56,221 nucleotides of DNA, taken from positions 8,978 to 65,198 of the forward strand of contig NZ_NUNF01000062.1 in the NCBI RefSeq assembly GCF_002585305.1, given 5' to 3'. Within the stretch, counting starts at the first letter, position 1. Each line of letters starts with the position of its first letter. The notes beneath the pieces are model-generated. The model worked only from the letters and a program-made list of their open reading frames with translations. It did not search any database and was not told the DNA's origin. Shown one piece after another: positions 1 through 8,502 of the stretch. Made by a program: the position numbers and the translations under genes. This DNA is from Bacillus sp. AFS037270. Its GTDB lineage: Bacteria > Bacillota > Bacilli > Bacillales_B > DSM-18226.

Positions 1-35
1 TGACCTCGAGGGGCTAGGCGCTGGAGCTGGACGTA
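1..35. repeat. edge of a GC-rich dispersed repeat (tentative)
   Basis: The first bases are GC-rich and abruptly different from the AT-rich DNA that follows. Read on the minus strand they contain the string CTCCAGCGCCTAGCCCCTCG, which I recall as part of a very common intergenic repeat in Bacillus and relatives. Only its edge is in the window and no second copy was seen, so the call rests on memory of the family. Confidence 0.3.
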
Positions 36-52
36 TCTAAACCTGTAAAAAG

Positions 53-61
53 TTATCCACA
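53..61 (+). other. single consensus DnaA box
   Basis: TTATCCACA matches the consensus DnaA box exactly. It stands alone in the gap beside the regulator gene, with no cluster of boxes, no AT-rich unwinding element and no dnaA or dnaN next to it. It is not evidence for an origin here; it may be a chance match or a DnaA titration site. Confidence 0.3.
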
Positions 62-91
62 AGTAGTAAATCTATAATTTCCTAGAACACG

Positions 92-131
92 AAAAAGCCT
101 TGTCCATCAACAAGTGATTGGGCAAGGCCTT
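92..131 (-). terminator. Rho-independent terminator of the first regulator gene
   Basis: Read on the minus strand, AAGGCCTTGCCC pairs with GGACAAGGCTT around a loop of about 17 nt and is followed by a run of five U. It begins six bases after the stop codon of the upstream minus-strand regulator gene. Confidence 0.75.
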
Positions 132-136
132 ATATG

Positions 137-1969
137 TTAAATCTCAATTTTTCCTTTTGCTTTTAAAATATTGATGGCTAAATAAAGCGTGAAGGCATAT
201 TGTGTGTCATTCAGATCATGGTTTAAAATCTCACTAATTTTGGCCAATCGATAGCGTAATCCGCTAATCGACATGGATAATTCCTTCGCGGTATTGTTAA
301 TACTGCTACCATTATCTATATAGGCATATAACGTTTTTATTAACTCAAATTCATTGTCATCTACTTCTAACAACCTACCAATATGTTGATTCACAAAGCG
401 CTCAATCAACACATCATCTTGTATCTGGAATAAAACGCTTTCAATTCCAAGCTCTTCGAAGTAATATACATTTTTTCGATTGTTTGTTGTACGTAATGCC
501 GCCAATGTCTCCTTATATAGCGTGACCGTTTGTGAAAACTCCTGGATGACAGAACTTACACCAACAGAGATCCTATATTTTGGGAAGCGCCGTGAACAAT
601 GCTTTAACAATTGATCAATAAACGTAGACTGTGATAGATGCAAACTTTCAAAAGTAGGGTACTCCATTAGTATAATAATTTTGTTGAGTTTTTGTGAAAC
701 GATTGAATTGATCTTGCACTCTTTCAAAAATAGATGAATATGACGAATCAATTCTTCATTAAACGCGATTTCATGTTCGATTTTTGATTCCTTTACAAAT
801 CGTTCTAACGTTATCATCCAATATGTTGAGGAAGGATTGAAATCTAAATAATAGGCGATTTTATACATTTCTTCCTTTGCTAATCGACCTTCCAAGATAT
901 CATTTAAAAAGCTCCGTTTAATCGTTTGCTCCGTATTAACTTTTATACTTTCATTCATTAATATAAGCGAAGACGTTATGGCGGCCTTTTCAATAATCAT
1001 ATAATCAAGCTCATTAGGCTGATTCTCTCCCGTATAAACAAAAGAACAATAGCCTTTCATTTGCTCTCCATTAATAATCGGGGTGCGTAACAAGGAAAGC
1101 TTTTCTGAATAACGTACAAATGCCGTGTTCGAATCTCTAAATGTATGTAAAGTAAGTGGATTTGGAAGGTTTCCCGATTTTACTATAATTTGGTTATATT
1201 CATCCTCAATAAAGACTGTTAAACCAGTCGTTTCAAATAAAATATCAACCACTTTTTGTAACCCTTGGTTCGACAGTAGTTCCTCAATTAATTGCCGGTG
1301 TATATCGCTCGCTTTACTTAAATGGTCCCGCTCGATTTTTAATTTCGCTGTTATTTCATCGAGTTCCTTGATCATGCTATTTGCTTGATAATAACTCAGG
1401 TCACTCGTAATTTCTTCTCCCCATTTTTCAATTGGCATACAAATACATTTGCATTGCTCGCTGCCCATCGCACGACATTCAACTTCCTTAACAAGGATCG
1501 GCTGTTGCAACACTTTTGATAAGTAACCGCTCGCATATCCACACAAGGTATAACAAACAGGCTCTTTACTAAGGCCTTTGGCTTTTAAATATTGAGACGC
1601 TTCAAACGTATTAATCCAAAGGACTTCAATAAAATTGCACTTCTTATTCTCATCAAAGCTCATTTCCAAAATTTCCACTTTATTTAAGTAACCATGCAAC
1701 CTGTGAAATTTAGGACCTGCATGGACCAAATCCATCTCATCGTCCCATTGCAATGACATGGCTTTTTCTGCATCACTCACACCACAATGCCAGCCGTAGC
1801 GAATAAATACGCCCCTTGTTCGTTCCTCGCCTATGACCGTAATGAGCTCATTTTTCAAATTGGTTCTTGCTTCAATAGGGATTGAAATTATTCGTTCATA
1901 AAATTCATTCAAAACTGTTTCTTTAGGTGATTCAAAAGCATTCTTTATGTGCATTGGCTTAAAACTCAT
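137..1969 (-). CDS. XylR_N/V4R sensor with PucR-type HTH, aromatic catabolism regulator
   Basis: A 610-residue cytoplasmic regulator. Residues about 30-115 resemble the XylR N-terminal effector domain of aromatic-sensing activators. Residues about 120-185 resemble a V4R small-molecule domain with conserved cysteines (PVCYTLCGYASGY, then ECRAMGSEQCKC). The last about 60 residues contain a PucR-family helix-turn-helix (NNTAKELSMSISGLRYRL). There is no AAA+ sigma-54 domain, so it should act with ordinary sigma factors. The start ATG lies 18 bp after a run of AG-rich sequence. A homologue of the same architecture lies at 6488-8326 and the ring-cleavage operon lies between them. An aromatic ligand is an inference from the domain and the context. 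Confidence 0.85.
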   Translation of the reverse strand: MSFKPMHIKNAFESPKETVLNEFYERIISIPIEARTNLKNELITVIGEERTRGVFIRYGWHCGVSDAEKAMSLQWDDEMDLVHAGPKFHRLHGYLNKVEILEMSFDENKKCNFIEVLWINTFEASQYLKAKGLSKEPVCYTLCGYASGYLSKVLQQPILVKEVECRAMGSEQCKCICMPIEKWGEEITSDLSYYQANSMIKELDEITAKLKIERDHLSKASDIHRQLIEELLSNQGLQKVVDILFETTGLTVFIEDEYNQIIVKSGNLPNPLTLHTFRDSNTAFVRYSEKLSLLRTPIINGEQMKGYCSFVYTGENQPNELDYMIIEKAAITSSLILMNESIKVNTEQTIKRSFLNDILEGRLAKEEMYKIAYYLDFNPSSTYWMITLERFVKESKIEHEIAFNEELIRHIHLFLKECKINSIVSQKLNKIIILMEYPTFESLHLSQSTFIDQLLKHCSRRFPKYRISVGVSSVIQEFSQTVTLYKETLAALRTTNNRKNVYYFEELGIESVLFQIQDDVLIERFVNQHIGRLLEVDDNEFELIKTLYAYIDNGSSINNTAKELSMSISGLRYRLAKISEILNHDLNDTQYAFTLYLAINILKAKGKIEI

Positions 1970-2240
1970 TTTTTTCTCAACCCCTTAGTTTGTGCTCAAT
2001 CGAACAAATGAATAGTTATCATATACCACGATGGAAATTCTATTCTTTCACGTTCACATTTTTTTGTTTTGCACTCTATGCTACCATAATTTAGAGGGTA
2101 CAATTTTCATTCTAACATATTTTTCTGAAAACTTAGATATTATTAAGTGAAATTTAAGCTAATCCTCAACAACTATATCACTGTCGTACAATCCGATGGA
2201 AAAGATTATGCCCTTGAGATGATACATGATGTCTAACTAC

Positions 2241-2345
2241 GTTCGAGCGCTGAACCGCGAAAACCGACGGCGCATCGGCGTCGTCGGTTTTCGTGTTGAA
2301 GCTCTTCTCCGCCCGGCAGCGGCACGATGCCGGTACCCAGTGGAG
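2241..2345. other. GC-rich island with a long perfect hairpin
   Basis: About 100 bp of GC-rich DNA in an AT-rich gap. GAAAACCGACG at 2259-2269 and CGTCGGTTTTC at 2282-2292 are perfect 11-bp inverted arms with a 12-nt GC-rich loop. A second GC-rich inverted repeat follows at about 2310-2335. Short open frames cross it but resemble nothing I know. It could be the end of a mobile element or a terminator of foreign origin. The rest of 1970-2465 holds the promoter side of the regulator and nothing else I can name. Confidence 0.4.
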
Positions 2346-2465
2346 CTTTTTACATGCCATACTAAATAAAACTTTGATTTTGTTCTAAGCCAGCATTTCC
2401 CCAATCTGAAGAGGATTTGCTGCAAACGGCTTACCTGCCGTCCCCTTCTCTTCCATTCTACTTAT

Positions 2466-2702
2466 CTACTTAATTGTCATATGATCGATTTTAATAGGTG
2501 GTATGCCATTAAACTGATGTGTATTACGCATCGGCAATGCTTTAATCGTCCCAAATTCATTTCGAATCTCAACTTGCTTCATCGAATGATAAAAGACTAC
2601 AGTATGTCCATTTGGCTCAGCAACCTTTAAGCATGAACTAAGACCTGGATAGATACCTTCAGCCACATACTCATTTCGAATACCCATTTGTGATTGTGCC
2701 AT
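2466..2702 (-). pseudogene. internal fragment of an extradiol (catechol 2,3-type) dioxygenase
   Basis: A 78-codon frame whose translation matches the middle of VOC-fold extradiol dioxygenases. It has the end of the N-terminal domain (GIYPGLSSCLKVAEPNGHTV, then VFYH) and the start of the catalytic domain (PPIKIDHMTI, where the His is normally the first iron ligand). The frame stops right after this, so the remaining iron ligands are absent, and the N-terminal half is missing too. It is distinct from the intact dioxygenase at 5310-6254. It lies beyond the operon terminator, next to another decayed meta-pathway gene. Confidence 0.6.
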
Positions 2703-2737
2703 TCTTTTAACTCCAGTAAAAACTCTTTACTCGAATC

Positions 2738-3110
2738 TCGTCAACCACTCTCTAAATCCTTTTTCAAAACAAAAGCAATTTCCCCATCAACTTTAGGTTG
2801 GAACAATGTTTTCAGTGAAACATCTCTCCAACCTTCACTTCCATAGAATGAAATAAATGACCATAATCAGGTTGATCCACTCCAAGTAGGTTTTGCATCG
2901 CTATAGAAGTAAGCCCCATTTTCTTACCACTAATCATTTCGCCAGCTTTCAGTGTCGAAGCCTTTAAAGCAGCCATTACCTCTGGCTTATAATATTTTCC
3001 TAAAAAATGTGGAACCTCATCGACTAAACCTTCAATAAGTCGCTGTCAAATAGCAGTAGAGCTTATTTTTTCTCCTAGATAATCCACACACTCAACCTCG
3101 GAAAATTCTA
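2738..3110 (-). pseudogene. decayed 2-keto-4-pentenoate hydratase (MhpD/DmpE family)
   Basis: The minus strand encodes, with an in-frame stop near 3046 and a frameshift near 2820, recognisable MhpD-family blocks: [20 protein letters not shown], then [12 protein letters not shown], then in another frame LFQPKVDGEIAFVLKKDL. In live enzymes this family adds water to 2-hydroxypenta-2,4-dienoate, the step after hydrolysis of the ring-cleavage product. The C-terminal part is missing and the sequence runs into the dioxygenase fragment at 2466-2702. It cannot make a functional enzyme. Confidence 0.7.
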
Positions 3111-3185
3111 CCTATTGAATCAGATGGACAGATATTCATTATAAATATGATTTCTTAAAATGTAAGTTGATGTTTTAAATAAAAC

Positions 3186-3213
3186 AGAATTAGAGCAATT
3201 CTGCTCTAATTCT
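3186..3213 (-). terminator. terminator of the ring-cleavage operon
   Basis: AGAATTAGAGCA and TGCTCTAATTCT form perfect 12-bp arms around a 4-nt loop. Read on the minus strand it ends in a U-rich run. T-rich DNA also flanks the other side, so it may work in both directions. It separates the intact operon from the decayed genes downstream. Confidence 0.8.
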
Positions 3214-3247
3214 TTTATTACTTCAATAGATTAATAAGTAACGCCTA

Positions 3248-4438
3248 TTAACCCCAACCAATACCTTGATAGCCATATAAATTGCGACCATAAGTGTAAA
3301 CAGCATCCTCATACAAAGAAGTAACATGTGTGGCAACTGCAATAATGTCACGTACAAATACTTCAATCGTGTCATTCTTTGTTAGAGATGCCCCGCCAAG
3401 TGATACCATTACTGTCGTAGCAATATCCTGACAAATTTTGATGATTTCCGCACGAACTGCAGAAAACTCACCTTTTTCATAAGGACCTTCTGTTTCATAC
3501 GTCGCTAATAAATCGTAATAGTGATCCATTAATCCATTCGCTTTTTTATATTGAAGCATAAGCTGAGCTAGAATTCGTTGACTACGTGGAGAATCTTTTT
3601 CATTCTCCCCATGGAGACGGACTCGGGCTGCTGTTCTCTGCTTATACTCATCGATTAAACGTTTGGCTCCACCTAATGCCATATTCGGGAATCCAAGATA
3701 GAATGCTGAAAAGTATGGCACATGATAATATGGATAGTCTGGATCATAATTAGAACCCACTGGCGGACGACGTGTATCATTCGCAACCTCAAGTCTTAAA
3801 ACGCGCCTTCTTGGAATAAATACATCCGATGCAACTACCTGGTTACTACCTGAACCACGTAAACCAAATGTATCCCAGTTTTCATTTACTTGGACTTCTT
3901 CTTTACGCATGAATCCCATGATAAATTCAGGACGATCCCCTTCAGGTAATTGAGCAAATGCCCCTAAACCAATCCATTCTGCAAACGCAACACCACTTGT
4001 ATAGTTATAAGTACCAGTTAACCGAATTCCGCCATCTACAACAGTTACTTGTCCAACAGGTGCGAAAACATCAACGATTAAACCGCCTGATTTTATCATT
4101 TCATCTCTACCTTGTTGTGGAAGGTGTGATGGTAAAGAGTTGTGTAATGGGAAGAAATAGCTTACCCACGCAGCAGAGATATTATGGTACGCAATTGTGC
4201 GTACAATTTCTCCTAGGCCACGTAATGATATTTGTGGTCCTCCGTATTCTTTTGGAAGCATTGCACGTGTAATACCTGCTTCAATCAACTTATTAACAAA
4301 GTTTTGAGAAACAGATGCAATTAGTTCTGAAGTTACTAATTCTGATTCAGCTAGTTTGCCAGCTTCACGAGCTTTTTCAATCAATTCTAACTCTGTTTCA
4401 GTAAACCGCTTATTCAATACTTGCCCTTGAACTGTCAT
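3248..4438 (-). CDS. acyl-CoA-dehydrogenase-fold flavin-dependent monooxygenase
   Basis: A 396-residue protein of the acyl-CoA dehydrogenase superfamily. Features include the N-terminal helical region, the middle strand domain (NWDTFGLRGSGSNQVVASDV) and a C-terminal helical bundle (VSLGGASLTKNDTIEVFVRD). Members clustered with extradiol dioxygenases are usually reduced-flavin-dependent hydroxylases, such as the HsaA type, that place the second hydroxyl on an aromatic ring. That role here is inference. The start chosen is the ATG at 4438, behind GGGGGCTC; the open frame extends further but has no ribosome binding site there. It is the third gene of the operon, 32 bp after the hydrolase. No flavin reductase gene is visible in the window. 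Confidence 0.8.
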   Translation of the reverse strand: MTVQGQVLNKRFTETELELIEKAREAGKLAESELVTSELIASVSQNFVNKLIEAGITRAMLPKEYGGPQISLRGLGEIVRTIAYHNISAAWVSYFFPLHNSLPSHLPQQGRDEMIKSGGLIVDVFAPVGQVTVVDGGIRLTGTYNYTSGVAFAEWIGLGAFAQLPEGDRPEFIMGFMRKEEVQVNENWDTFGLRGSGSNQVVASDVFIPRRRVLRLEVANDTRRPPVGSNYDPDYPYYHVPYFSAFYLGFPNMALGGAKRLIDEYKQRTAARVRLHGENEKDSPRSQRILAQLMLQYKKANGLMDHYYDLLATYETEGPYEKGEFSAVRAEIIKICQDIATTVMVSLGGASLTKNDTIEVFVRDIIAVATHVTSLYEDAVYTYGRNLYGYQGIGWG

Positions 4439-4470
4439 ATATGAGCCCCCATTCTGTTTTGTTTTTATTA

Positions 4471-5298
4471 TTAAAAGAATTCTCTCACTGCTGATAAAAA
4501 CTCGTTCTTTTTCTCTACCTGAATCCAATGTCCACATTGAGTAAATAATCGTAATTGAGCATTTGGCAGGTAGTTCATCATAGCAAGGCTGCTCTCCTTC
4601 GCAACAAAACGGTCATTATAGCCATGCAACAGTATAAATGGTTGTTGCATTTGTTTTAAGGCATTTGGTGGAATAATGGCCTCACCTGGTCCAGGGAACA
4701 TATTATGATTATATGATTCTCTAATTTCTGGTCTTTGCACCATTTCATAACGGATTTTTAAAATATCATCTAAGGAATCCTGTATCAATGACGAATCATG
4801 CACGAACCATGTAGTAAGGTTACGTAAGTTTTCGAAAGTCGGATTTTTATAAAAACCAACCATACGTAAAATTTCAGCCGTTGGTGGAGCGTCTCCACCT
4901 GCACTTCCCATTAACATTACTTTTTTAACTCTTTCTGGTGCATGTAGTACAACATTTAAAGTTACATAACCACCCATAGAGTTCCCAATTAGATTAAATT
5001 CATGGATATTCTTTTTATCTAATAGCTCAAGAACTTGGTCCACTCGACATTGAGTCCATTCCCAAAAGGTTTTAGGATGGATGTCTGGATGCTCGGTATG
5101 ACCAAAACCATACATATCTGGTGCAATGACATGATATTCTTCTGAAAGTTCATTAAGGATATACTGCCAATTGCTAATAGAATTGGCTCCTGGTCCTGAT
5201 CCATGTAAAAATACAAGAACCTCTTTATTTTCTGTTCCGGTCTCACAATAAAAAGTTCGATAATTTCCTGTATCAAGAATTTCTGTTTGATATACCAC
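4471..5298 (-). CDS. alpha/beta hydrolase, meta-cleavage product hydrolase type
   Basis: A 275-residue alpha/beta-fold hydrolase of the MhpC/DmpD type. The oxyanion motif HGSGPG is at residues 32-37. The nucleophile elbow GNSMGG gives Ser107, with Asp229 (HGYNDR) and His257 (CGHW) completing the triad. In meta-pathways such enzymes cut the C-C bond of the yellow semialdehyde or dienoate made by the extradiol dioxygenase. It follows the dioxygenase gene after 11 bp and precedes the monooxygenase gene, so the three are almost certainly cotranscribed. The exact substrate cannot be read from sequence. Confidence 0.85.
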   Translation of the reverse strand: MVYQTEILDTGNYRTFYCETGTENKEVLVFLHGSGPGANSISNWQYILNELSEEYHVIAPDMYGFGHTEHPDIHPKTFWEWTQCRVDQVLELLDKKNIHEFNLIGNSMGGYVTLNVVLHAPERVKKVMLMGSAGGDAPPTAEILRMVGFYKNPTFENLRNLTTWFVHDSSLIQDSLDDILKIRYEMVQRPEIRESYNHNMFPGPGEAIIPPNALKQMQQPFILLHGYNDRFVAKESSLAMMNYLPNAQLRLFTQCGHWIQVEKKNEFLSAVREFF

Positions 5299-5309
5299 GT
5301 TGACACCTC

Positions 5310-6254
5310 CTAGGCTTCAGTTGATTCTTCATTGCCAATAACTGCATCTTGTCCCCAATAAGTTAAACCAACTTTTAAATCCTCTGGAGTCCATTGAACA
5401 GGCTCCCAGTCTGGTTCAAAAATTAAATAACTTCCTGAAAACAGTTCGATACGGTGATTACTTCCTGGATCTTTAACATATAAGTAAATCGCTTGAGAAA
5501 TACCATGTTTCCCTGGACCAACAAACTCGATGCCATACTCACTTAAAATATCAGCTGCTCGTAAAATGTCTTGTGCATTATCGAACCAATAAGCAAGGTG
5601 GTGCAAACGGTTTGGTGTTTCCGCTTCTGGTTCTGCCATTACCGCGATATCATGTACTAGAGGAGTTACACTTAACCAACCAGCTTGAATAACACCATTT
5701 CCTAAATCTACATATTCACGTAATTTAAAGCCTAAATTATCTATTAACCATTTATGAATGACAGCTGGATCTTGAGAAGTAGCTAAATTGACATGGTCGA
5801 ATCGTCTAGGTGAAGCACCTTTACGCCACGATTTATATACTTGGTTTTTAAGTACAGACTTACGTTCTTGGTCAGGTTTTGTTTTTTCCATCTCATAGTA
5901 AATTTCAAATGGATGTTCACTTGGTAATTGGAAACGGATTGCTCTACCTTGTCCAGCTTCAACACCCTTTTCAACCCAAGTTACTTTAGCTCCAGCAGCC
6001 TCTAACATTTCAGCAAATTTCCCCACATCCTCAGGACGTTTCGTACGCCATGCAATGTGATCTACTTTTGATTTTCCCCCTTGTGTTAACGACAGTGAAT
6101 GATGTTCAAAATCTCCCCATGCTCTAAAATAATGTGTACCATTCACTTCCTCTGTTTCTTCAAGACCTAATACTTCAGTGAAGAACCATAGTGATTTCTT
6201 TAAATTCGGAGTAATTAATGCTATATGCCCTAACTTTGCAATTTCTGGTAACAT
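5310..6254 (-). CDS. extradiol ring-cleavage dioxygenase (VOC superfamily)
   Basis: A 314-residue, two-domain VOC-fold dioxygenase. The Fe(II) or Mn(II) ligands are visible in the C-terminal domain: His154 (RRFDHVNL), His218 or His219 (LHHLAYW) and Glu270 (NHRIELFSG). The C-terminal block ending in FEPDWEPVQW is typical of catechol or homoprotocatechuate 2,3-dioxygenases. It opens a catecholic ring next to a hydroxyl. It is the first gene of a minus-strand operon with a hydrolase and a flavin monooxygenase. The start ATG at 6254 is preceded by a GGGGGA-like site. The divergent gene upstream is a putative aromatic-responsive regulator. Confidence 0.9.
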   Translation of the reverse strand: MLPEIAKLGHIALITPNLKKSLWFFTEVLGLEETEEVNGTHYFRAWGDFEHHSLSLTQGGKSKVDHIAWRTKRPEDVGKFAEMLEAAGAKVTWVEKGVEAGQGRAIRFQLPSEHPFEIYYEMEKTKPDQERKSVLKNQVYKSWRKGASPRRFDHVNLATSQDPAVIHKWLIDNLGFKLREYVDLGNGVIQAGWLSVTPLVHDIAVMAEPEAETPNRLHHLAYWFDNAQDILRAADILSEYGIEFVGPGKHGISQAIYLYVKDPGSNHRIELFSGSYLIFEPDWEPVQWTPEDLKVGLTYWGQDAVIGNEESTEA

Positions 6255-6315
6255 AAATACATCCCCCTTGAACAGTTATTGTTTTACAACTTCACTATAC
6301 AAGAGTTAAAATATT

Positions 6316-6356
6316 CTGATAACGAACTATCCGTCTGGAAATGAAAACGTTATCAG
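6316..6356. promoter_or_regulatory. inverted repeat in the dioxygenase/regulator divergent promoter
   Basis: CTGATAACG at 6316-6324 and CGTTATCAG at 6348-6356 form a perfect 9-bp inverted repeat whose centres are 32 bp apart, close to three helical turns. It sits in the 233-bp gap between the divergent operon and regulator, about 60 bp from the dioxygenase start. A related but unpaired string, GTTATCA, occurs upstream of the first regulator near 2014. It is a candidate operator for a dimeric PucR-type regulator. Confidence 0.5.
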
Positions 6357-6487
6357 TATGATTCGTTTGGTTTTTTTATACGAAATTTTTGCTATATAAT
6401 AATAAATACTATTTACTTGCATTCTATTAGATGAGAATTAGTATTGATAAATTGTTTAATGCGGATTTGTCATAAGGGGGATCATTA

Positions 6488-8326
6488 ATGAGTTCACAAA
6501 TCGTAACTATCAATAAAACTACCTTTCAATCCGAATATGATATGGATAACATTGTCATGACAAGGGCGATTGTCCATTTACGAAATGAACTATTAAACAC
6601 CGTCGATGATGAAAAAGCTAGAGAATTAATGTTCGAATATGGCTATGAATTGGGGAAAACAGAAGCCATGTTAATGAAAGAAAAATATTTCAACATAAAG
6701 GAACTGATTAACCAAGGTCCTATTTGTCATTGTAAAAAAGGTCATTTTACTGGTTCTATTTTCGAAGGATATATAGAGCTTTACGGGGATGATACGATTA
6801 AAACGATTCAAGGAACTGGAACATGGCAGCAATCATTTGAGGCGTTGGAGCATTTAAAACAATTTGGCCAAAGCGACAAACCAGTTTGCGACATACTTAT
6901 TGGATTTGCCTCAGGTTATATGAGTACGGTTTGTCAATTTAAAGTGAATGTTGTGGAAAAAACTTGTGTTGGAAAAGGTGATGAAAATTGCACTTGGGAT
7001 ATATATACAGTGCAACCGTTAGTAGAAAAATCTTCTAATGATCATACACAGGGGAAGAACTTCGATTTAATCGAATTAAGTAATATTCAAATCAAATTAA
7101 TTCAATCTATAACAGATGGTGCTTCTATTGAGGAGGTTCTCCAACGAGCATTCCTTGCTTTTGATCGCAAATTTGTTATCGAAGATATCTTTTTTAATGT
7201 TGCACATTTTATTGGTCTTGATAAAAATGAGAAAAATCTAATCCAACAAGATATGTATAATTATGATCAGCAGCAGCGTCAACAATTAGGTGCCAATTTC
7301 TTTGAGCAACGACAGCAGCTCGCTTTTAACAAAAAAGTAATAACACTTGACCACCACACGCGACTATGTAATACAATCGTTATCCAAAATAAGGTTGTCG
7401 CCTATTTATCAATTATAAGCGTTAAAAAAAATTTATTTACATCAAATGATTATTTAATTCTTTCCAAATTCACAAATGTAGTTTCAATCCTCTTATTAGC
7501 GAATCAGATTAAGACCAACTCAAGTGAAATGGACGAAAATCGCTTTACACATAATTTAATCAATAAAAAGCACACAAGTTATAATGAGATTCTTTCCAAA
7601 TCGCGTTTTTTTAACATAGATGTCAATGAAAAGTACACGATTGCAATCTTAAGATGGAACAAGAACATTTCCCCTATTCAACAAGAAATCGAACACTACC
7701 TTCAAAAGCAACTCTCGAAATACCGTATATTAATTACCAATAAAGAGTTGGAAACGATCACAATTATTTTCCATCGCCTAAATAATGATGAAGAAGTCGG
7801 CTTAATCTTAAAACATCTCTATCAAGTAGTTAGCAAACAATTTCCAAATCATCCTCTACAAATTGGTTATAGCAATATTGGTCATTCTATAAACGAAGCA
7901 AATTCACATTATCATGAGGCATCACTTGCACTTTTTTCCGATTCAAAGAATTCAATCGCTGCTTTTCAGAACATTAGTATCCTTTCAATTTTTTTAAATG
8001 AATCAAATAGTGATCACATAATACAATTATCAAAGCATAAATTCGCTCCCATCCTTACTTTAAAGGAGCAAAAGAGCAAAGAATTATTACAAACACTTTA
8101 TGTTTATTTAAATAATAATTTAAAAATCGAAACAACAATGCGTATTTTGAACATTTCTAAAAGCGGCCTCCTATATCGTTTAGATAACATTAAAAACTAT
8201 TTGGAAACTGACTTAAAAGATCCAAATGAAAACTTCCAATATTTGTTATTGTTAAAAACTATAGAAATCTCCTCCCACAAGATTAATTTAACTGAGGGCG
8301 ACATCGACTTGAATATTTTATTATAA
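6488..8326 (+). CDS. XylR_N/V4R sensor with PucR-type HTH, second regulator
   Basis: A 612-residue protein with the same layout as the product of 137-1969. It has an XylR-like N-terminal domain (about 30-115), a V4R region (KPVCDILIGFASGYMSTV, later EKTCVGKGDENCTW), a long middle region and a C-terminal PucR-type HTH (ETTMRILNISKSGLLYRL). The two proteins are clearly homologous but diverged. It is divergent from the ring-cleavage operon, and the inverted repeat at 6316-6356 lies between them, so it is the best candidate for the operon's activator. GGGGGATC 8 bp before the ATG is the ribosome binding site. Confidence 0.85.
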   Translation: MSSQIVTINKTTFQSEYDMDNIVMTRAIVHLRNELLNTVDDEKARELMFEYGYELGKTEAMLMKEKYFNIKELINQGPICHCKKGHFTGSIFEGYIELYGDDTIKTIQGTGTWQQSFEALEHLKQFGQSDKPVCDILIGFASGYMSTVCQFKVNVVEKTCVGKGDENCTWDIYTVQPLVEKSSNDHTQGKNFDLIELSNIQIKLIQSITDGASIEEVLQRAFLAFDRKFVIEDIFFNVAHFIGLDKNEKNLIQQDMYNYDQQQRQQLGANFFEQRQQLAFNKKVITLDHHTRLCNTIVIQNKVVAYLSIISVKKNLFTSNDYLILSKFTNVVSILLLANQIKTNSSEMDENRFTHNLINKKHTSYNEILSKSRFFNIDVNEKYTIAILRWNKNISPIQQEIEHYLQKQLSKYRILITNKELETITIIFHRLNNDEEVGLILKHLYQVVSKQFPNHPLQIGYSNIGHSINEANSHYHEASLALFSDSKNSIAAFQNISILSIFLNESNSDHIIQLSKHKFAPILTLKEQKSKELLQTLYVYLNNNLKIETTMRILNISKSGLLYRLDNIKNYLETDLKDPNENFQYLLLLKTIEISSHKINLTEGDIDLNILL

Positions 8327-8390
8327 AATTTCGCGTTTACTAAATTTAAAAATCTAACTATATATACATCATGCAAAACTGACTAACATC

Positions 8391-8424
8391 AGAAGTACAA
8401 ACCAAGGCCATGGTTTGTACTTCT
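8391..8424. other. perfect 14-bp inverted repeat between convergent operons
   Basis: AGAAGTACAAACCA and TGGTTTGTACTTCT form perfect 14-bp arms around a 6-nt loop. It lies after the second regulator and before the Mo-hydroxylase operon end. Neither side has a convincing U-run, so it may be a weak terminator of the plus-strand gene or a protein-binding site. Confidence 0.5.
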
Positions 8425-8454
8425 CTTGTCGAACGGATAACAGGGTTTTTCTGA

Positions 8455-8489
8455 TAAAAAAACGTTCCTTACAAAATGTAAGAAACGTT
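8455..8489 (-). terminator. terminator of the molybdenum hydroxylase operon
   Basis: Read on the minus strand, AACGTTTCTTAC pairs with GTAAGGAACGTT around a short A/T-rich loop and is followed by a U-run. It begins 14 bases after the stop of the XdhC-like gene. Confidence 0.8.
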
Positions 8490-8502
8490 GAAAATATTCT
8501 AC

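Noticed and set aside
53..61. Consensus DnaA box as evidence for a replication origin
   Set aside because: It is a single box, with no cluster, no AT-rich unwinding region and no origin genes nearby.
2013..2023. Half-site GTTATCA upstream of the first regulator, as a match to the 6316-6356 repeat
   Set aside because: A seven-base match without a partner half-site is expected by chance in AT-rich DNA.
2178..2425. Two short minus-strand frames across the GC-rich island
   Set aside because: They arise from a stop-poor GC-rich stretch that contains a strong hairpin; no start signals.
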